Assembly (NCBI GenBank): GCA_024803745.1
Contig: JANJXV010000004.1
Coordinates: 49,299,858 to 49,363,857 of the forward strand
Source of the DNA: Megascapheus bottae
Lineage: Eukaryota > Chordata > Mammalia > Rodentia > Geomyidae
Direction of reading: 5' to 3'
DNA: 64,000 bases
Part shown: positions 23,160-34,857 of the stretch, piece after piece
Layout of the letters: each line of letters begins with the position of its first letter
Position numbering within the stretch: the stretch's first letter is position 1
Translations under genes and position numbers: made by a program
The notes under the pieces: generated by a model
Told to the model about the DNA's origin: nothing
What the model saw: only the letters and a program-made list of their open reading frames with translations
Databases searched by the model: none

Positions 23160-24350
23160 ACTAAATCTCTCTCATCAATCTTGAAACGCAAATCCAGATC
23201 AATTATAATAAAGCACCAATAAACATAAATATATGAAATTAGTATGAGAAAACCCAGGGAAATGCTTCATGACTTTGGAATCAGCCAAGAGGTTTGATAA
23301 TAAAACTAAAAGCACAGGATACAAAAGGGATTACAGCTAAATGAGATTATATCAGACTAAAGAGCTAATTTTGTGAGGAGGCAGCATTCAGAAGGGGAGA
23401 AAATAGTTACAAATACACATCTGAAAGGAGTTGACATCAAATATAGATAAGAAACTTTTAACAGCAAAACCAAACCAACCGGAAAAGATAAAAACTAAAA
23501 TGAAAGAAGCATTTATCAAAAGAAGATAAGCAAATGCATAATAGGCATATAAAAATTTCTTCACTACTAATCTTCAGATCCAGGTAAATCAAAGCTACAG
23601 TAAGTTAGTTATTCCTTCACCATGTAAGAAATACTATTATCATATAAACAAAAGAGAAGTGTTGGTGAGGAAGTGAAGAAAAGTTGAGAACTGTATATTA
23701 CTGGTGGGAATCCAAATTCATAGATTAATAGAAAAAGTATGGATATATCTCACAGAAAAAGAAAGTGTTCCCTCAGTCTTATTAGTGGATATATTTCCTA
23801 TTTTAGGAAATAAAATCATATTTTGAAGGAGACATCTGACCTCTTACATTCATTGCAGCCTTAGTTATAATAGCCAATGAATAGAAAGAACCTAAATGTC
23901 CATCAACTGATGAGGAAAATTGGCATATACAAGAGGCTATTACTAAGTCATAAAAAGAAATGAAGTCCTGATGTTTTCTACTATCTCGATGGAAATGGGA
24001 GTCATTATTTTAAGTGATACAAACTAGGAACAAAAACACCCATAAACATATGCTGTCATTTTTATTTTGAAACAAAGTCAGTTTCTATCATTATATTTGA
24101 GAATAGAATGATGTTTCTAGAGGCCTGAGAGCATAATTGCAAGAGTAGAGAAAGGAAAGGCTGATGGATGATGCTTAGCTACAGTTAGGAACACAACAGT
24201 CTGGAATGCTATTTATAGTAATTGGTTATATTCTGATGATTAACTGTGCATTTCCAAGTTCTAGAGAAAGTGGGAATGACTTTAACATGAAGATATGATA
24301 TTTTTGAGAGTATAACTATGCTTTTGATATAAGTATTATGCCACTGACAT
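23160..24350 (+). mobile_element. Old L1, ORF2 3' third plus 3'UTR
   Basis: Sense L1 landmarks in order: 'aatgagattatatcagact', 'gtgttggtgaggaagtgaag', 'actggtgggaatccaaattc', 'tgcagccttagttataatag', 'aaatgtccatcaactgatg', 'gatggaaatgggagtc', 'taagtgatacaaactagg', then a 3'UTR. Many frameshifts and stops leave no coding capacity. Confidence 0.75.
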
Positions 24351-24719
24351 AAAAAACTCCCAACAAATAATTACATTAATTTATTCTCTTTAAACAAACA
24401 ATAACAACAAAAATTAGTACCAGGAATTGAACTCAAGTTCTCTATCATGGGTCAGGCTTTTTCCTTTTATGGTCTACAGGGGGGGAGGTTATTAGGTTTT
24501 CCTAGGCCATATTCAAAATAGAGCCCTCCCAGCCCTCCTGTGTAGATTAGATTACAAACCAGACATGTCGGCTTGTCTTTAAAATAAATCTTCGTTAATT
24601 TTTTTTTAACCAGGGCTAGCCTCATCTTCATCATCCTGTCTCTGTCTCATAAGCAGATCCAGCTTCAGGTGTTCGTCACATTCCCTTTCTGCAGTGTAGC
24701 TGAAAATAAATTTAAATGA

Positions 24720-25045
24720 TAAAAACCAGGGGTGTTACATACATGTACCTGTTCATCTATGTATACATATATCTTGGAGTTATAAACATACCTACATAGA
24801 CATAAAAATCCATGATGGGCTTTATACTCTATAGACATAATGTTTTATTACATATATTAATTTGTATCTATGACATACAAATCCTCAGCTTAATTTTAAT
24901 TATGCTCTAAAATGTATGTACCAGTGATTGTATATAGAGATTCCCTTCTTGAACTCTTGTTGGTGAAGCATAACATTTGAAATATGATGTAAATATCAAT
25001 GTTAATAAATTCTTCAATAAAAAGAAAAAAAGAAAAGAGCAGCAC
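24720..25045 (+). mobile_element. L1 3'UTR, second family
   Basis: It aligns by eye with the tail of the L1 at 54.7-55.5 kb: 'acataatgttttattacat', 'gtgattgtatatagagattc', 'gaaatatgatgtaaat', and the end 'taataaattcttcaataaaa'. 5'-truncated to the 3'UTR only. Confidence 0.8.
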
Positions 25046-25091
25046 AAATGTTGAAGACTAGGGTCCGTGGGTAAATTTAGTAGTTAAGAAC

Positions 25092-25245
25092 TGGGTAAGA
25101 GTAGGGAGCATAGCCTAGTGGTAGACTGCTTTCCTGGCCTGCACCAAGACCTGGATTGGATTCCTCTGTATCACATACATAGAAAAAAGCCACAAGTGAT
25201 GTTGTGCCCAATCCTTGAGTTAAAGCCCCAGGAATGGAAAAAAAT
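25092..25245 (+). mobile_element. IDL-Geo SINE with deleted Geo half
   Basis: IDL half (agcctagtggtagactgct), linker, then a Geo half missing its middle, ending 'caggaatgg' and an A run. Confidence 0.8.
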
Positions 25246-25302
25246 GCATAGTATTTTATGAATCCATTATGTGGAAATTAAAAATGGAAATTGTAGGAGA
25301 TG

Positions 25303-25314
25303 CCATTTACTTTA
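25303..25314. repeat. TSD of the composite element, tail side
   Basis: ccatttacttta. Directly abuts the (TTTA)n complement of the tail, so its inner 4 bases could belong to the tail. Confidence 0.8.
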
Positions 25315-25338
25315 TTTATTTATTTATTTATTTATTTT
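25315..25338 (-). repeat. (TAAA)n tail of the composite element
   Basis: TTTA repeats on the plus strand are an A-rich tail on the element strand. They begin about 16 bases past the AATAAA signal, a normal cleavage distance. Confidence 0.85.
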
Positions 25339-25354
25339 CAATGAGCAAGAGGGT

Positions 25355-25360
25355 TTTATT
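25355..25360 (-). terminator. AATAAA polyadenylation signal
   Basis: AATAAA on the minus strand, about 16 bases before the A-rich tail. It explains where the source transcript ended. Confidence 0.75.
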
Positions 25361-25451
25361 CGGGCATGCTCGGGCTCCCAGGTACACGTGACCTCGAGAT
25401 CCGCAAGGTTCGGGTCAGTGGCTGAGAGCCTCGAACTGTCCTGGGGCTGGT

Positions 25452-25459
25452 TTTTTATA
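25452..25459 (-). promoter_or_regulatory. TATA box of the LTR-like segment
   Basis: TATAAAAA on the minus strand, about 95 bases upstream of AATAAA, with ATTGG motifs further upstream. This is a standard LTR promoter arrangement. Activity today is unknown. Confidence 0.55.
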
Positions 25460-25918
25460 GGTCCACACACTCCGTTACAGCAGAGCCCGTGCTTCTTTAG
25501 CCAATAAGTTTAAAGCATTACAACAAGGTCTGCACGCAGGCAACCAATAATTTTAGAACAAACCATACAATTTGACCAATCACCATTTAGATAGTGTTCG
25601 TGCTAAGTTGCACATCTTTGGCCCCTGGTATGAGGAAACAATCCTTGGTATTCAGCAAGATGTGAGCTCTTGCTTTGGAGGGTGAGGGGCTCTTGCTGCA
25701 ATCCATTTTTACTACTAAGGGAAAAGGATAGGTTTAGGCTTTACACAAGTTTTTGCCCAGTTATGAAAGGCACGGGCATTAGCAAGACATGCTTACAAAC
25801 TATTCTATGACCTCCTGGTTCTGATTAATTTTTAGTGACCATGTACAAGTGACTCTTGGATATGGCTTTCCACATTGTGTCCCCATTGTGTCTCTCCACA
25901 CAGGAATACTTGTTTGGT

Positions 25919-26100
25919 TCCTGGACTTGAAATCAGGCCCTGGGCACTGTCCCTCAGCTCTTCAGCTCAAGGCTAGAACCCTGCCACTTCAGTCCCGAAC
26001 TCAGGGCTTGAGTGCCGCTCCCCAGCTCTGCAGCTCAAGGCTTGCACTCTGCCACTGTGAGTCCCGAGCTTGGTGCTTGAGTGCTGTAGCTAGCACTCAG
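25919..26100 (-). repeat. Tandem Geo-derived units in the composite
   Basis: Unit 1 spans 25919-25991, unit 2 25992-26060 and partial unit 3 26061-26100. Each carries 'tgagctg(a/c)agagct' or its remnant plus a 'gtcccga' junction on the plus strand (units 2 and 3). Similarity to the Geo half of the local SINEs is plain. The period is about 69-73 bases. Confidence 0.75.
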
Positions 26101-26115
26101 TCACCATTTACTTTA

Positions 26116-27295
26116 AACTTATTTTTAGAATAGTCTCCATACTTTAAAAGAAAAGCCAAATGGACTTGCATGAGACTTGCTGGCTACAAAGGTGGGTAAT
26201 TTGTCTTTAAAACTGTCTTTGTTTCCTTTGCTGGAATCCTCCACCTTATATATTCCTACAAAAACTTATTTGCCTGTGTAAAATAAACTCTACTAATTTT
26301 TGTCTATCTCCTTTAGCAATTTAACTTATGTTTAGTGACTTACCAGAGAACATTTATGTGTATACATTTTTCAAATACATTACAAATTCAGTCACAGCCA
26401 AAACTATATCTTAAATATTCTAAATCTCCCAAAATATCCAGCATAATACTTTTACATATTGTAGAAATAGAATTCATCTAGACAAATATTTCTTTAGTTT
26501 GTCAAGAAATGTACCTTATGCTATTAGATGGAGTAGCTAAGCAATTGAAATTTGGCTAAAAGATTTTCACTTTATAGCGACACCTTAAACATTTTATGAT
26601 GGTATTTAGTTAAAACATTTTGTGAACAATTAAAGGGATAATATCACATTCAAATGTTTTACATATCAGGATATATGATTCTTTCCTACTTTATTTCCAT
26701 TTAGGTGTTCCAAGTTCTCATCATATATTTGCTTCCTCATCCATGTTAGCAGATAAGAAAACAGGGTGGAATGCATTTAAAATCTACTACTTGCTTATTT
26801 CATGGAACCTATAGCTGGAAGTTAGTTAAGGACATGAACATTAATGACTGAGGTAACACCAGGAGTTATTTGAGAATTTCATTCATGCAGTTACAGCTAT
26901 GTCCCATTTCCAAGGGTAACTGAGAGTTGAATGAATCATGAAATGACGCTGTCCCATCAGTATATCTAAAATAGTTCCAGTGGATGACAGAGTTAATATT
27001 CCAAGGCCTTAGCTATAGATGAAACTCCAGTATGAAATACACTACAGTTAAAATGTTCTTTCTGAATTTTTGGGTGATGAGTTTAACACAATTGTCAATA
27101 TAGATCTTGCAACCAAATTAAGTAGCCTTAAATAAGTTTGTTGAAAAATTCCCATTAAGAATTACCAAACAGTTGTGTTGGCAAGTTCATGTACTTTTCT
27201 GTTTTTCACCGTAATATTCAAACTCTTCTTTTCTTTTAATAGAGAAACTATTTTTATTTTTATCCCATGTGCAAATGGCTATAGATTTATATACT
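26116..27295. other. Unique AT-rich DNA
   Basis: A patch at 26160-26330 contains 'gtaaaataaactctac' and could be an old LTR remnant, but evidence is thin. No gene recognised. Confidence 0.4.
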
Positions 27296-28505
27296 GTTTT
27301 TTTCATATATTTTTTATTGTAATTAATAGAAGGGTTACATGATATTTGCCAGATAGATGGTACATTAATTCCCATACATTGATACTCTTTCACATGTCTT
27401 GATCCCCATTTCCCTCCCCCCCACCCTTACCTCTCATCTTGTTTTCCCCTGTTCCCTATCCAATTTCAAATAACCAAATACAAATATATCCGATATATCA
27501 GGTAACAAAGTGACATACTGTAACAATATGAGATAACCAAGGGACAGCAAAAGAGATGAGAGATAACATAGTACCTTAATCATTCATTATATGGCTTATG
27601 TTTCTATATCCTAGAGATCCTTTCATTTAGCATCCTACTATATGGCCTTTTGTATCAAGGTTTTGCTCTATTGCAAATCTCTGCTAGGAGAGCCCAAGGT
27701 TTCTACTGATTATGACAAATGAAGGAAACCATTGAGCCTAAGTTCCTTTGAGTCTGGCTTACTTCACTTAATATGATCTTTTCTAAGTCTTTCCACTTCC
27801 TAACAAATGGGGCAATGTCATTCTTTCTGACAGCAGCATAGAATTCCATTGTGTAAAAGTACCACATCTTGTTGATCCACTCATCAACTGAGGGACATCT
27901 AGGTTGGTTCCATATCTTTGCTATGGTTAATAGTGCTGCAATGAACATTGTTGTGCTGGTGGATTTAGTATGTCTTTGCTTCTGGATGATTGGGTAAATG
28001 CCTAGTAGTGGAATTGCTGGGTCATAGGGGAGCTCTATGTTTAGTCTTTTGAAGAACTGCCATACTGCTTTCCATCGTGGGTGAATGAGTTTGCACTCCC
28101 ACCAACAGTGTAGTAGTGATCCCTCCTGGCCACATCCCCTCCAGCATCTGTTGTTATTAGTTTTCTGGATCCTGGCCATTCTAACTGGAGTGAGGTGGAA
28201 TCTTAGAGTTGTTTTGATTTGCATTTCTTTTATGATCAGATATGTTGAGCATTTCTTCATGTGTCTATAGGCCATTTTTGTTTCTTCTTCAGAGAAGACT
28301 CTCTTTAAGACTTTAGCCCATCTTTTAATGGGATGGTTGTTACTTTGGAGATTAGTTTTGGATTGATTCAATTTTTGAGCTGTTGATATATTTTAGATAT
28401 GAGGCCTTTGTCTGTTGTATGGTTGGTGAAGATCTTCTCCCACTCTGTAGACTTCCTACTTAGTTTACTAGCTATGTCCTTTGCCATACTAAAGCTCTGC
28501 AGTTT
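27296..28505 (-). mobile_element. L1, 5'-truncated, relatively young
   Basis: On the minus strand: ORF2 from about 28505, the stop at 27703, then the 3'UTR with C-rich/G-rich tract (27410-27435 on the plus strand), and an 'attacaataaaaaat' end at about 27300. It is the best-preserved L1 copy here and a reference for the other fragments. Confidence 0.93.
27703..28371 (-). pseudogene. L1 ORF2 C-terminal fragment, open for 222 codons
   Basis: In an intact L1, ORF2 encodes endonuclease and reverse transcriptase. This piece covers only the C-terminal region beyond the polymerase core. The cysteine-rich knuckle is visible (C76, C80, H88, C89, C93), followed by '[13 protein letters not shown]' near residues 115-127 and '[14 protein letters not shown]' near 161-174. 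It ends SFICHNQ at the natural stop. The first methionine (28371) is internal to ORF2, because L1 sequence continues upstream to about 28505 without the catalytic domains. It cannot support retrotransposition. The lack of stops over 222 codons suggests a fairly recent insertion. Confidence 0.9.
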
Positions 28506-30136
28506 ATGAAGTTCAAAATAAAAATGTCTCAGCTAATTTCTTGCACTTTCTATTTCATTTGGAAAAGGCAATCTTAGCTTACCATATTAAGATAATTTTT
28601 TAGTATCGAATGCTTGGATCTTTATGACATTATCTTTTTTAATATCACTTTATGACAACATATTTTTTGCTAAAATACTTTTATTAGTAATCTATATTTT
28701 GACCTTTATGTACTGACATAGTGACGTAATTAGGGAATATGTTACTATTTTTCTGTTTAAAAATTATAAAACTCAGCTCATTTTGTAAGTTAGGATGACA
28801 AGATATGAATTTGGCTTATAGAAATAAAGATATTAAAGATTTAAATATCACCCATGTTCTATTTGCCTGGTGATGAACTAAATGTGTTGCTACAAAAGAT
28901 ATGATTTTGGTTTTGTCAACAAATACCATGACCAGATATTTTATATTGTGAGATCATCTTTCTCTTGTTTACAGTTTTTCCTAATTCTTAAGTAGAATGT
29001 AAACATAGATGTTTACATCTTTGTAGTGACTGTGTACATACAAATCTTAGTCTCATTCAGAAACAATACAATTTAACAGCTAATAAAGAAATATCTTCTG
29101 GACTTTGTGTTCTTGAACTTTTTACTATATTAATACATGTGGACTAGTTTGTATACATGATGTTTTTTGCTAAGAAATGTATTGTAATATAGTGGGGATA
29201 TTAAATGTTATATAAAATATCAAATACAAATAGAATATACTTATATTTTAAGCATTTAATAAGAGATTCATGAATCTAATTTGTTTTTGTATTACTTTTG
29301 TTGCTTCCATAGTAGAAGCACCAGAAACACATCTTTATTTTTTACTTTTATATTAATTTGGATATTTTGTTAAAGAGTCATATCAGTTTCTTAGTACATG
29401 AATTAATGAGTCAACATGTATTCAATAAATATTTCAATATATTAGATACTTTATGAAAATATTCCTGGGTAATATTCCTACTATGGGTATTATGTATTTG
29501 ATTATATATTCTAAATAAATAAGAGCTAAGCTTATTGTTCATGCCATTTTGACCAATTAGAAAGATTATTTCAGCCTTAAAACGATTAATGAGAAAACTA
29601 GATGTTAGTAAACATATTATAGGGTATTTACAAAAATTAAGCATTGCCTGTATAGATGATAAATTATTTCTTTGCCAGCACTACCTACACAAGTTCCTTC
29701 AGCTCCTTCCAGTGTGAAATTCAGTTCTGACATGCTTGTGTGACTCTTGTGCTTAAGACTGATGTAATAGTAATCATATATCCATTTGTAACAATAGAGA
29801 CAGTAGGTAATACTTAGTAAGCTACTGAAAATCTAGGAAGTCATAAGAAGTCTGTGACTCAACTCAGAATCTAAGCGTACCAAAAAAACCACACCTGAGA
29901 AAGGATTACTGGGCACTAAACCCAGGTTTCAATGTCTAAACTTGATCTATGAAGTGCAATCCTTCCCAGAAATTGTTTGAACTATGAAAGAGAAAATACT
30001 GCTTTCAAAGGAAAAAGTAAATACTTTGGCTTCTATTTCAGATCCTAAATTCCTGGGATAGCTTCCCATTTCTCAAACTTACCTGAAATTTAATAAATAA
30101 AAAACGATTGTAAAGAAGTTATGAAGAATGATTTTG
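28506..30136. other. Unique AT-rich DNA
   Basis: No gene, SINE or L1 recognised. Open frames are under 80 codons. Confidence 0.5.
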
Positions 30137-30206
30137 TGAACACAGGTCCTCAGACCTCAGCCTCCTGAGTAGCTAGGATTAAAAATATGTGCCACCAGTT
30201 CATAGC
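30137..30206 (-). mobile_element. 7SL-like SINE fragment (left half only)
   Basis: Antisense 'ctcagcctcctgagtagcta', then 'ggattaaaaatatgtgccac'. No Geo half. Confidence 0.75.
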
Positions 30207-30888
30207 ATATTTTATTAATTTTGAGGAACTAACTAAGGAAAATTCAATCATGCTGATCAGAAATTTCAAGGAAATAACAAGTTTTTGACTATTTTTACAC
30301 TTGTTTATATAGATGTAACATTTGCTTTTCAGAGATGTACTCAGAATTCAAAACTAAGCAGCTTTATCTTTAGGACAGCATGGACCAAAGCCACCATACC
30401 ATAGACTTGTAATTTCAACTTCATCACCAAGCATAAGAATTAATATTTAGGGTGATGAGCCCCAGGCATTGAAGAACCTGAGTTATTAGCAAATCAATTA
30501 TCTCCACGTTCATGAACTTATGATGGACAAAAAGATAAATTCATTTTAGAATTGTTATAAAATAACATGAATTGACCCTAAATCACTGGGGAGTTCATTT
30601 TTAGTTATTAATAGATTTTCATTAACCACATTAGCTAAACTTTTAAACCATTACAGGGGATGAAATTTTCTCTGCACAGAGTGTTCCGGTTTGAATTTTA
30701 AGGAATTAATTTGAATAGAAAGGACAGATGATCCTTATTACTGTTTTCATTCTAAACAGTTCATCCTGATAGCTTGTCCAATGAGTTTAACTCTGTTTTA
30801 AAGTCTAATTAAAATGATATTGCTCCTAAGAATTTGACAAGGTAGAATACCTGAAAAAAAAAACACCAAAGCTAAAATTATTAACAGA

Positions 30889-31150
30889 TTCTGGCTCAGC
30901 AGGTACGAGTGGCTTGCGTTTATAATCCTAGCCACTTAAGAGGATGAACTGTGAAGATCAAGATTCAAATCCAGCCCCAGGAGGAAAGTTTCACTCTTAC
31001 CTCCCATTGACCATAAAAAGCTCAAAAAGCTGGAATTAGAGTTGCAACACAGGTGGTAGAGTACTGACTTTGAGCAAAAGAATTCAAGCACAGTGTCCAT
31101 GCCCTGTTAAGTCACAAATCAGCCCTAAAGTAAATAAATAAATAAATAAT
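30889..31150 (+). mobile_element. 7SL-Geo dimeric SINE with (TAAA)n tail
   Basis: 7SL-like half (gcgtttataatcctagccac), interior 'aagattcaaatccagcccc', linker, Geo half with 'ttgagcaaaagaattcaag', then a decayed end and (TAAA)n. Old copy. Confidence 0.75.
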
Positions 31151-33802
31151 AAATACTACTTGGTCATTTTTTCTTGTTTAAAAATAACTTAGAGATATAT
31201 TCATAATAGGAAGCAGTAATAATCTAAGTGTTTCATCATTTTTTCCAAATCTATTTTTAATTGTACAATCATTTTCCTTTGTTATTTTTCTAGATATGTA
31301 CAGTAAGAAACACTGTAAACAACCTAAAGAAAATGGCTATTTTATTCCTGGAAGAACATACCCATGATGTAATACCACCTCTTACAAATATCTAATTCAT
31401 AATTAGATATCTTTTTCAGTTGGACTTCATTAATTCTTAATCTTTCACAGAAGTTATCTTTCTTGAAAATGGACTATTTCAGACATAAACTTTCTCAGGA
31501 TTCACTGTACAGGCATTTGCTGATACATAAATTATTTGAGGGCAATCATAATCCGAACAAAGCATTTTGAATTAACCTCTGATTCCACTTTCATTTTGCC
31601 AACAGTTTGTTTACTTAGCAGAATGCACAAGAGGCAGACAGTTATAAAATGCTCAATTGTATCTTTAAGTTGTGAGTTGTTATGCTACGTGGGATGATTT
31701 ACCTTAATTGAGAATCAGAACATGGCATGTTTGAAAGAGAAGACGTGTTAGATTTGGGGCAAAAACAGGATTCATTTGTCTGAAAGATAACGTCCATATC
31801 AAAAATATTTTAAACTAGATTTCATTAATTCCTTCTTACATGCAAACAATTCAAATTATTTTAGCTACTATTTTGACTTTTCCCATCAATTTGAAAATAT
31901 GTGAAAATCTTTTGGATAGTGGAAGATAATTTGAATTTTATAAAAATTAATTACACTATTGGAAATATTTTCTCAGATTAAGTCCTGGGAAAAATTCCAC
32001 GGATGTGATAAAAAAGAAATCCATAGAATATGGCAGAAACACAAATTTGCTTTTAAATTTATGGAACAAGCAATTACATAAGAAAGGATCTAAATGCAGA
32101 AGGAGCTGGAGGTGATGAAACATCATGACCTTATTTGAGGCACCTCAGGATTGGATTGCATGAAATTCCAAAGTCTACACCAAGGACTGTTATCAAAATC
32201 TATCTAAATATCAGTAACCCTATTCAGAGTACTTATTCTTTTCTCTGTATCTTAGTACTCTCAATTATTGCTCTTATAATAATTCATAAATATTTTCTAG
32301 TTCCTGCTCTTACTGACATTCTCAGCTCTTACTGGTGCTTTGAATACTTGCTTCTTTTAATTTTTTTTCTGACACCTCTTTTTCATATTGCACAATGACT
32401 TTACTTGTATCTATAAGTAGATCCTGCTGGAACTGATCAAACAGTTATGGGGATATAGGTAAATATAAAAATGGGTCTAATTTTAATATATCCTTATATG
32501 CATATAACAAATTTTAATCAAATTCATTCCTTTTATCACTTTTACTTAAATATTTTCTTACCCATTTTTTCTGAATGTTTTTAGTGGGCTTTATCATGCC
32601 ATGCTGAAATATATAGTATATATAGCATATTTGACTACAATCTTCTTCTATCATTCTCTCCTTTCTCTTTTTCCCCAAAAGGGAATGGAAATACATTAGC
32701 ACTGACATACTAATACATATTTACAAAATATTGAGAAAAGAAAAATTGAAAGATGAGAGAATTGGAAAAATAAGAGGAGGAAAAGGAACAGAAATTACAA
32801 AGGAAGTCAGAGAGAAAGTGATTTTTAAAAATTAGGCCATCACAAAAGTTGCAGAAAACTCTGGCTTCACAAAAACGACAAAAGTAAGCGTCATCTTGGA
32901 TTCCAGGGAATTAAATATAGACAGCTCTACATTTACCTGAGTAGCTTCATCATAGGAAGTGGAAATAATTGAGAAATGCCTGCAGAATCTTTATATTATT
33001 GAGAAATTACAAAGAAAGAGTTAATCCTGAAATCCTCATACAGCTAAAGACTCCTCAAACACTAGTTTGTAGACAGCAGGGAGCTGACAAATGAAATTGC
33101 ATGTGAGATTATCTGTCTCCCAGAGACTCTTGTGTATGCTCATTTTATTGGAGCAAGGACAACACTTTCCTTTTTCTGGCAATGAGAAGTACTTTAACAA
33201 TTTGTCATTTAGAAGAAGGATTAAACAAAAAAAATCCACCACCGTAATAGCGTTTAAAAGTATGTTCATTTGCTAAGGAATGAAAATTGAAGATGGTTGC
33301 TTGAAAATGGTTTGTATTCCATTTTCTGACATGAAAATGCAAAACTTCAGACACTTCACTTTGCTATAAGGACCCTTGATCCTGCTGTAGGAAAGAAAAC
33401 TGTGAAAATACTTTTCTTCTATCTCAGGCTGTTGGCATATTGGAATGTGAACAAAGTCTAGAAATAATTAGGTTTCTAAAACATAAAATGAGGAAAATTA
33501 CAAGATGTTCCATAGAGATATGAATACATCTCTGTATCAAAATAGTTCATTGTATACTTGTAAATACTTCATATGTTTTCTTGATGAATGATCTGTGATG
33601 TAGTTCATCCATTTACAATGGTGGTTTTAGAATAATTCTTATATCACAGAAGCTTTAGAGACAAAAGGAACTAAATCTATGCATTCTCAATGCATTATTA
33701 ACACTCCTAAAACATTCACTGTAGAGCCTATTAAACTTTGGAGGAAATGATATCATTGTCATGAACTCAGAACTTTTCTTCCTCAGAAATAACTTTTTGA
33801 TT
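31151..33802. other. Unique DNA, no gene recognised
   Basis: About 2.6 kb free of recognisable repeats. Small frames (up to 87 codons at 32135-32398) show no domain. Confidence 0.5.
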
Positions 33803-33899
33803 TCTTCCTCCTCCTCCTCCTCCTCCTACTCCTCCTCCTCTTCCTTTTCTTCTTCCTCCAACTCCTCCTCCTTATCATTATTATTATTATTATTATTTT
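33803..33899. repeat. (TCC)n and (TTA)n microsatellites
   Basis: An imperfect TCC/CTT run is followed by a pure ATT run at 33877-33897. Confidence 0.97.
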
Positions 33900-34274
33900 G
33901 TTTTTGAATGATCTACATGAACCTGTTCAGAGGGGCAAAGATCTACCTTTAGGATTTTTGTTTGCTAACTTGCCTTTTCTATTTATTTCTATTTGGAAAC
34001 TTATTCACCCATTGCAGATTTTGCTAAGTAATTTTCTTTTCAAACATTAATGGAATAAGTGGCTTCTTTTCTAGCTACCAGGGCTAATTATCAGAAGAAG
34101 CATTAAAAAGTTTGTATTTTGATATTATCATATGAACAATAGTTGATATCCATTGAAACGTTCATGTAATGAAGAGACCATTTTCTTAATACCAGAGGTG
34201 GTTAGTCAGGAAGCAATGAGGAAGTTTTCTCTCTAAGGAAACATATCACCAAAATGTAAATGCACATCCCTCTT

Positions 34275-34352
34275 TTTCTCTGACCCTCTGTCTCTGTATC
34301 TGTTGTCTCTCTCTGTCTCTTGTCTTGTCTCTCTCTCTGTCTCTCTCTCTAT
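34275..34352. repeat. (TC)n-rich tract
   Basis: Interrupted CT/GTCTCT repeats directly before an antisense SINE. Confidence 0.9.
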
Positions 34353-34361
34353 ATGTATGTG

Positions 34362-34592
34362 TCAGTTGTAGGGTTTTAACAAAGGGCCTGAACATCGTCC
34401 CTGAGATTCTTTTGCTCAAAGATGGTCCTCTACTATTTGAGACACAGCCCTACTTCCCACTCTTTTTTTGATAGTTTATTGAAGACAAAAGTCTCTCAGG
34501 CCTCTCTAGATGAGCTGATTTCTAACTGCTGACCTTCCAGCTCAGCATCCTGAGTAGCTAGAAGTACAGATCTGAGACTGCTGGTACTCTGC
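34362..34592 (-). mobile_element. 7SL-Geo dimeric SINE
   Basis: Geo half (gggcctgaacatcgtccctg), linker, 7SL-like half (gcatcctgagtagctagaag). Moderately diverged. Confidence 0.8.
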
Positions 34593-34737
34593 TTTAAAAA
34601 TAATTTTTGACATCCTCAACTGCCCATTAGCCTTAAATTATATTGCCAGGACAAATTACATGAAACAGGCCTATAGGTTTGCCACTAAATTCTCATAAAG
34701 ATTAGAGTGTAGAGTTTGGTTCTGGGGAATTGGAATT

Positions 34738-34857
34738 GGTGTCCTTAATGTACTATGTTATCTCTCATCTCTTTTGCTGTCCCTTGGTTATCTCATATTG
34801 TTACAGTATCTCACTTTGTTATATTGGATTTATTTGTATTTGGTTATTTGAAAATGG
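34738..34857 (+). mobile_element. Internal piece of an L1 3'UTR
   Basis: Sense 'ttatctctcatctcttttgc' and 'ttgttacagtatctcacttt', then 'ggttatttgaaaatgg', where the match stops. The G-rich tract and A tail are absent, so the 3' end was lost, probably by deletion. Confidence 0.75.

Larger units (their letters stand above)
25339..25901 (-). mobile_element. LTR-like U3-R segment inside the composite
   Basis: The minus strand starts TGTGTGGAGAG, has three ATTGG motifs (plus-strand ccaat at about 25501, 25544 and 25574), a TATA box, a CACGTG E-box at 25385-25390, and ends just after the AATAAA signal. No U5 is present, as expected if the source RNA was cleaved at the R/U5 boundary. I cannot name the retrovirus family. 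No gag, pol or env coding sequence is present. Confidence 0.65.
25303..26115 (-). mobile_element. Composite retroelement: Geo tandem units + LTR-like U3-R + polyA tail
   Basis: What is seen, 5' to 3' on the minus strand: about two and a half tandem units derived from the Geo SINE monomer (26100 down to 25919); a block of about 560 bases starting TGTGTGGAGAG (25901) with three CCAAT/ATTGG motifs, a TATAAAAA box and an AATAAA signal; then (TAAA)n (25338 down to 25315). A 12-bp direct repeat, ccatttacttta, flanks the whole at 25303-25314 and 26104-26115. The target reads TTT/AAAG on the minus strand, close to the L1 endonuclease preference. Known: SVA elements in apes combine SINE-like, tandem-repeat and LTR-derived parts and are moved by L1. 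Inferred: this is an L1-mobilised transcript of similar design, polyadenylated at an LTR R boundary. It is CpG-rich beside its CpG-poor surroundings, suggesting youth. Alternative: a one-off chimeric retrocopy. Confidence 0.7.

Noticed and set aside
25339..25901. Ordinary solo LTR
   Set aside because: A solo LTR would have its own short TSD and a U5; here the block ends at the polyA site, carries an A tail and shares one TSD with the Geo units.
27703..28371. Host protein-coding gene
   Set aside because: The translation is clearly the C-terminal part of L1 ORF2 and the element is 5'-truncated.
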